64,000 nt of DNA from Pseudodesulfovibrio hydrargyri (GTDB lineage: Bacteria; Desulfobacterota; Desulfovibrionia; Desulfovibrionales; Desulfovibrionaceae): contig NZ_LKAQ01000004.1 in assembly GCF_001874525.1 (NCBI RefSeq), positions 1-64,000 on the forward strand, read 5' to 3'. The notes under the pieces are model-generated. The model saw only the letters and a program-made list of their open reading frames with translations. It did not search any database and was not told the origin of the DNA. Every line of letters starts with the position of its first letter. Position 1 is the first letter of the stretch. Position numbers and translations under genes: made by a program. Below, in pieces: positions 59,651 through 64,000 of the stretch.

Positions 59651-60067
59651 ATGGATTGCATGGAACAGGCAATGAAGATGGTCGAAGCACAGGCAGGTGT
59701 GCGTGAAATGACCGCCGAGGGCATGATCTCGATGGTCAAGCAAGTGAACATGGGCCTCACCGGGATTGCCACTGGCGAGATCGGAGACAAGGCGCAGGAA
59801 CCGACGGTCGATCCCAGGAAGGCTATCAGGAAGAAGACGATCACCTGCGTCGAGTGCGGCAAGACCTTCAAGACCATCACCAAGCGGCACCTGGAAAGCC
59901 ACGGCCTGACGCCCGCCGCATACAAGGCGAAATGGGGATACCCCAAGGGCCAACCGCTCTCCTGCCGGGACACGGCCAAGGCACGTTCCGAGCGCATGAA
60001 GAACATGGAGCTTTGGAAGAAGACCAAGCCCAAGAAGGCCCGGGCCAAGAAACCCGAAACCCAATAG
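59651..60067 (+). CDS. MucR/Ros-family zinc-finger transcriptional regulator
   Basis: A 138-residue DNA-binding protein. The core CVECGKTFKTITKRHLESHGLTPAAYKAKWG (written here as its parts: Cys-x2-Cys, then His-x4-His) is the prokaryotic C2H2 finger of MucR/Ros. The tail is strongly basic. AAGGAG precedes the first of two ATGs. Such regulators are frequent on Desulfovibrio mobile elements; targets unknown. Confidence 0.85.
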   Translation: MDCMEQAMKMVEAQAGVREMTAEGMISMVKQVNMGLTGIATGEIGDKAQEPTVDPRKAIRKKTITCVECGKTFKTITKRHLESHGLTPAAYKAKWGYPKGQPLSCRDTAKARSERMKNMELWKKTKPKKARAKKPETQ

Positions 60068-60087
60068 ATCATTTCACCATGATCGTA

Positions 60088-60117
60088 GAGGCCCGTCCGA
60101 AAGGATGGGCCTTTCAT
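60088..60117 (+). terminator. Rho-independent terminator
   Basis: AGGCCCGTCC-GAAA-GGATGGGCCT hairpin (one G-T pair) followed by TTTC, after the MucR-like gene. Confidence 0.75.
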
Positions 60118-60241
60118 CTTTCAGCGAGAGTTCAGGGCTACACCATCGTAGAGTCCCGACGAGGCCACGCAACTACAAGACTGATAAACCATATGGATTT
60201 TCGACAAGAAGCTCCGACAAGCCACACGAGAGGTCGAGACG

Positions 60242-60574
60242 ATGACATCCGGCTACAAGGACGAAAGACAAGGCAGGATTCCCCGCTTATACGAGACAGA
60301 GAACATCCCGGCAGAAGAGAAGCTTATCTACCACCACTTCTTCATAGGAAACACCCACTGGTATGCAGCCGAATTCGACGGCGAGGACATCTTCTTTGGC
60401 TATGCCATCCTCAACGGAGACATGCAAAATGCCGAGTGGGGCTACTTCTCTTTGCAGGAACTGAAAAGCGTGAAAGTCGGTCCTCTACGGGTGGAGGTCG
60501 ATTGCTCGTGGGAGGTAAAACGATTTGGTGAAATCCAGCCCAACATTCAACGCAACCTCCTGCGAACAAATTGA
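60242..60574 (+). CDS. DUF2958 family protein
   Basis: A 110-residue protein. RIPRLYETENIPAEEKLIYHHFF, TYWYAAEFDG-like NTHWYAAEFDGEDIFFGYA and WGYFSLQEL are the DUF2958 pattern. The family is common on plasmids and integrative elements next to replication or anti-restriction genes; its function is unknown. Confidence 0.75.
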   Translation: MTSGYKDERQGRIPRLYETENIPAEEKLIYHHFFIGNTHWYAAEFDGEDIFFGYAILNGDMQNAEWGYFSLQELKSVKVGPLRVEVDCSWEVKRFGEIQPNIQRNLLRTN

Positions 60575-60605
60575 CTCTTTCTTCAATTCGGGACAATAAG
60601 AAGCC

Positions 60606-61268
60606 ATGAAACAAGACAAAAAGAAAGCCCTATTCATAGCCCAAAAGGTGTTTGCCGAACTCGTCTTTGATGTTCAAAGCTTAGAAGGAATGCCCTTCAC
60701 AATGCCAGAGGTACAAACATACATTCAGGGCATTACCGTTGGCGGCCACAAGGTTACAGACGAAGCAAAACTCAAGCAGCAAATCCTCGGCTGGGAGAAG
60801 CTCATCGAATTGGTAAAAACAGATGCCTTCTCCGTCTCCAAAGAAGTGGCTTGTTCGATTCAGGAAGTCATCGCCAAAGACGAAGCCCTTGAAGTCGGCC
60901 AATTCCGTTCAGGGCAAGTAAGTATTGCTGGCACTGAGTACAGGCCTCCCAAGGCAGGCGAATTAGATGATATTTTTGCCGCCACAATTGAGGACATCCT
61001 AGAGATCAAAGATATCCGGGAACAGGCATACAGGCTGCACTTGGACTTTGCTCGCAACCAGTTCTTTTACGATGGGAACAAACGAACTGGCCTACTCATG
61101 CTCAACGGGCACTTGATGAGTAATGGCTATCCCCCATTGTCGGTCCCAGCCAAGAGGCTGACTGAGTACAACGCTGGGATGATCAAATTCTACGAAAGCG
61201 GTGAGCACTCTGAAATGATGACATTCCTCAAACAATGCCATGAAGAAATGTACAATCGATTTGACTAG
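60606..61268 (+). CDS. Fic-fold protein with altered catalytic motif
   Basis: A 220-residue protein of the Fic/DOC family, enzymes that usually attach AMP to target hydroxyls. The motif is NQFFYDGNKRTGLL (about residues 151-164) where HxFxDGNxR is expected: the phosphate-loop residues remain but the catalytic His is Gln. The following MLNGHLMSNGYPPLSVPAK region is typical of one Fic subgroup. No antitoxin gene is obvious beside it. Either another chemistry or a non-AMPylating role is likely. Confidence 0.8.
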   Translation: MKQDKKKALFIAQKVFAELVFDVQSLEGMPFTMPEVQTYIQGITVGGHKVTDEAKLKQQILGWEKLIELVKTDAFSVSKEVACSIQEVIAKDEALEVGQFRSGQVSIAGTEYRPPKAGELDDIFAATIEDILEIKDIREQAYRLHLDFARNQFFYDGNKRTGLLMLNGHLMSNGYPPLSVPAKRLTEYNAGMIKFYESGEHSEMMTFLKQCHEEMYNRFD

Positions 61269-61396
61269 ATATCCCGCAGACAACAAGACGGTAGGTGCTT
61301 TAACTCCACCATATTGTTTTGTATTCAAAATACGGAATTAGTCATCAAGTACGGCAACATCCTCTCGAAGAGTACGCAACTATTCAGGGAATAGAT

Positions 61397-62776
61397 ATGA
61401 ATCAACAATCATCACCTGCACCACGAGAGCACTATTTCTACGTAGCAATTGCAAAATTCTTATTCTACCACCCAAAACATGGTGTTATTTCGGTAGGCGA
61501 CCCAATTAAATTAAAAGACGCTGAAAAGTATGCACTAAGTCCTCTCATTCTCTACGCTCTGTCGGTAGCAGGGGTACCCATTCGTTGGATGACATATACT
61601 CCAGCCGATAAGCCAAGGGCATTCCAAAATGTTCTAACAGAGGCATGGCGTGATGCCAAAGGTCTACGAGGAAAACCAAACATCTTGTGGATAAACCGCC
61701 ACTTAGCCAAAGCCAGCCCGGACTTGAAGCAGAAGTTGGGGAAAATGGATGTTGAAGTAAAAATCGTTGACGCCAAAAACAAATCTCCTTCTGCCTCACT
61801 ACGGTCAGCTCAAGATTCCAGCAAATGGTTACTCGACACACACAGCAGCACGGACAAATCACTTAGCGAGTCTATCAAAGCGCTTTGTATGGATGCTCAA
61901 CGCGACCATGACTATTCTGTAATGGATGGCAATAGGGGCACAAGGAGCGGAAAGGAAAAAGAAATGGTCCAGCAATGGATGTCCCTTTCAGTACAAAAGC
62001 CGATCGCCTCTGCACCATGTGAACTTGATTGGGAACTTGGCCCTTGGCTATCGTCTTGGGAGTCCTCTGTTCCACCCGACATGCCTCGCTATTTCTACCA
62101 CGGTGGGTTTAATCTAAGACCCTGCCTCCTAATCGGAAAAAACGTACTGGAGGAAACTGCTGAAGATATTTTTTGGGATGATCAATACTACGGCGTAGCT
62201 GAAATAGCCAAAAACCTCATAGCGTGCTGGCCTAATCCCCCACTTGAGATCGCAAAGAGTATAGGGACCACATTAAAAAAATTACAATGGTTCATTTCAA
62301 AAGAGGCTTCCCTTGACCCTCAAATTCGGGGTGCCTTAGAAGATTTGCTCGGTATTGTTTACGACGAACACACCGGCAACTATTCTGAAGAAGGACCATA
62401 TGTTTTGATGGCCCAAAAGCCACTAGCACTTAAAAATGCTTATGAATCCATATCCGAAGGAGGGTGTGCATCCCCTTGTGAGATTATTCCTTGCCATGGA
62501 GTCGCAGACCCAAGCTGGCGGTATATTTTACTCAACACGTATGGGAAACCACCTAGCATTGTGATGTCCCCCCGTGGCGCAACAATTACAGATCGACTTC
62601 CCGATCTGCTTATGAATTATGAAGGAATAATCCCTGTTTCTCGTGAGTTTTATAACGATGTTGTTTTTACCTGCGCTCAAGCCTGTCGCAGCCCAGAGAC
62701 CAACGTCCGTGAAATGAGAGACTTTGCGAAACGTTACGAAACTAGTTGGAAAGACAGCTTCTGGCACCCCCAATAA
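61397..62776 (+). CDS. Large protein of unknown function
   Basis: A 459-residue soluble protein I do not recognise. The ATG at 61397 with AGGGA 6 bases upstream is preferred over an earlier in-frame start. No signal peptide, membrane segment or P-loop is visible. Codon use and low GC differ from the chromosome backbone, which points to recent transfer. It lies between the Fic-fold gene and a GIY-YIG nuclease gene, a setting common for phage-defence or stress genes. Confidence 0.6.
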   Translation: MNQQSSPAPREHYFYVAIAKFLFYHPKHGVISVGDPIKLKDAEKYALSPLILYALSVAGVPIRWMTYTPADKPRAFQNVLTEAWRDAKGLRGKPNILWINRHLAKASPDLKQKLGKMDVEVKIVDAKNKSPSASLRSAQDSSKWLLDTHSSTDKSLSESIKALCMDAQRDHDYSVMDGNRGTRSGKEKEMVQQWMSLSVQKPIASAPCELDWELGPWLSSWESSVPPDMPRYFYHGGFNLRPCLLIGKNVLEETAEDIFWDDQYYGVAEIAKNLIACWPNPPLEIAKSIGTTLKKLQWFISKEASLDPQIRGALEDLLGIVYDEHTGNYSEEGPYVLMAQKPLALKNAYESISEGGCASPCEIIPCHGVADPSWRYILLNTYGKPPSIVMSPRGATITDRLPDLLMNYEGIIPVSREFYNDVVFTCAQACRSPETNVREMRDFAKRYETSWKDSFWHPQ

Positions 62777-62903
62777 TGGCAGCAGACACACAATCAAACG
62801 ACTTCATAAGTCAACTTAATCATTTTGTGGGGTAAAGAAGTGCAGAAATCTTAAAAATTGTACATAGCATAGCAAAATTTGATCTTTAAGCCCAACTCAC
62901 ATA

Positions 62904-63761
62904 TCAGCCACGCACATCTCTATTCACCAGCATGAACTCTGCGATACGTTTTGTCTGAAACCTTGTCCTATTAGGTAGCACTGCGGCAAAAGCCCGAATA
63001 ATGACTTCTTCTATCGTCTTTCTATTGTCAGCAAGTTCAGCAGGGAGCTTTTCATATCGGTAGTAATCCCAATTAGGGATTACTTCGTAACGCTGCCTAA
63101 GACGTTGAACAAGTTTACCGGCCTCACCAACGTACAATTCTCGTTTGTTCGTATCAATGAGGTAATAAATCACATTTGTAGCACCAAGTTCGTAGTCAAG
63201 CTCTTCCCTTGGCCGCCAGTTTTGCTGATAGGCTCGGCTACGCTTCTTGCCAAAGGCAGCATCATCGATTTCTTTAATCACTGGCGAACTAGCGAGTCTT
63301 TTGAACAACTCCGGGAAGGTGGGAAGCTGAGTATAATGTGCCGTAAAAAAGAATTCCTTGCGGGCCTGATCGAACTCTATGTCTAAGAATTCCCAGAAGG
63401 GAATCTCCTCTTCAAGCCCCTTACGTACTTTTCTCAAACGTCGCTCGATATCACGCATGAAGGACATTAAAAAAACGTCCTTCAATTGAGCCAGCAAATC
63501 ATCTTCATACCAAAGTCGAAAGTGAGGTGTCTTTCTTCCTTTTGCTTTCTCTGTGACAAAGCCTGCGTACCCATTCCCCTTATAACGGATAACGACCTCT
63601 GAACATTGGTTTTTCTTAGACCTGCAACCAGAGAATAGCGTTGGAATCCCCCACATTTGACTTGCCCATTTGGGAATAGCAGTCCCCCTACTTTCAAATA
63701 GTGAGGAATCAACTTTTTTTCTCCACAAAGGATGATCAACAAGGTAGCGCTCATTCTTCAT
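62904..63761 (-). CDS. GIY-YIG nuclease family protein
   Basis: A 285-residue protein. The C-terminal third has a GIY-YIG-type catalytic domain: VIYYLIDTNKRELYVGEAGKL, then the Arg of LRQRY, and IEEVIIRAFAAVLPN with the metal-binding Glu. The N-terminal two thirds are a separate unknown domain, perhaps for target recognition. AAGGA precedes the ATG. AT-rich like its neighbours. Possible defence or mobile-element nuclease. Confidence 0.75.
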   Translation of the reverse strand: MKNERYLVDHPLWRKKVDSSLFESRGTAIPKWASQMWGIPTLFSGCRSKKNQCSEVVIRYKGNGYAGFVTEKAKGRKTPHFRLWYEDDLLAQLKDVFLMSFMRDIERRLRKVRKGLEEEIPFWEFLDIEFDQARKEFFFTAHYTQLPTFPELFKRLASSPVIKEIDDAAFGKKRSRAYQQNWRPREELDYELGATNVIYYLIDTNKRELYVGEAGKLVQRLRQRYEVIPNWDYYRYEKLPAELADNRKTIEEVIIRAFAAVLPNRTRFQTKRIAEFMLVNRDVRG

Positions 63762-63813
63762 GCTGGCTTCCTTACCATGTTTTGTTCACGACTAAAGAGA
63801 AGGGCCAGATCAC

Positions 63814-64000
63814 TCAGTTCCTTAATGGTCGGTCGCGAGGTGTATCGCGGGTAATCTTATAGTAGCTAAGCACCTGTTGGATCATTGGGTCATCCGACAT
63901 TTCTTCAACAGCACCAAAAGTATTCGTCTCAATAATTTGATTTACTGTTCCACGTTGCTGAGTGGATAACAATTGGTAATCATTCCACCAATCTTCAGTC
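63814..64000 (-). CDS. Partial unknown protein, C-terminal 61 residues
   Basis: An open frame enters from the right edge and stops at 63814, ending DTPRDRPLRN. It lies 52 bases upstream of the GIY-YIG gene on the same strand and probably forms an operon with it. Too short to classify. Confidence 0.45.
   Translation of the reverse strand, partial: TEDWWNDYQLLSTQQRGTVNQIIETNTFGAVEEMSDDPMIQQVLSYYKITRDTPRDRPLRN

Overview
The window looks like a chromosome segment of an anaerobic sulfate-reducing Desulfobacterota bacterium of the Desulfovibrio/Pseudodesulfovibrio type. This is inferred from the high G+C, the rubrerythrin, the heterodisulfide-reductase-like iron-sulfur proteins in energy metabolism, the ABC-type glycerol importer, and the MucR-like regulator in mobile DNA. 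No rRNA, tRNA or CRISPR array was seen.

Layout. (1) 0.5-9.0 kb is mixed housekeeping: an AraC regulator, LysE-type exporter, DUF488 protein, decarboxylase-like amidohydrolase with a cupin, a CCG/4Fe-4S protein, an iron-type alcohol dehydrogenase, rubrerythrin and an acyltransferase. (2) 7.9-23.1 kb is a complete glycerol regulon. A minus-strand operon (glpA, glpB, a membrane-bound HdrC/HdrB-like pair, glpK, acyltransferase) diverges from a DeoR-type repressor (glpR), which is followed by a six-gene glycerol ABC transporter set (glpS, T, P, Q, DUF2160, V). CGAACA-type operator half-sites lie in both control regions. The HdrC/HdrB-like pair stands where glpC is usually found.

(3) 25.5-45.6 kb is a guanidino/urea nitrogen island. 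It holds a ureohydrolase, a creatinase-family protein with altered active-site residues, a polar amino-acid-type ABC importer, a LysR regulator, a taurine-transaminase-like class III aminotransferase, a second iron-type alcohol dehydrogenase, the urea importer urtABCDE and the complete urease operon ureDABCEFG. The simplest reading is import of guanidino compounds, hydrolysis to urea plus an amine, oxidation and reduction of the amine carbon, and urea use by urease. (4) 46.0-48.2 kb encodes a secreted PDC sensor protein paired with a chemoreceptor. (5) 48.7-54.8 kb is a surface-glycan cluster of four glycosyltransferases and a flippase, ending in a 5'-truncated epimerase.

(6) 54.8-64 kb is accessory DNA joined abruptly to the epimerase. 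It has a frameshifted phage-type DnaB helicase and replication protein, a frameshifted small gene, a Cro/CI-type regulator, two lipoproteins, a MucR-like regulator, a DUF2958 protein, a Fic-fold protein lacking the catalytic histidine, a large unrecognised protein and a GIY-YIG nuclease. Base composition becomes clearly more AT-rich after about 60.6 kb. The most promising undescribed biology is the guanidino island (perhaps for invertebrate phosphagens such as taurocyamine or creatine) and the glycerol-3-phosphate to Hdr-like electron module.
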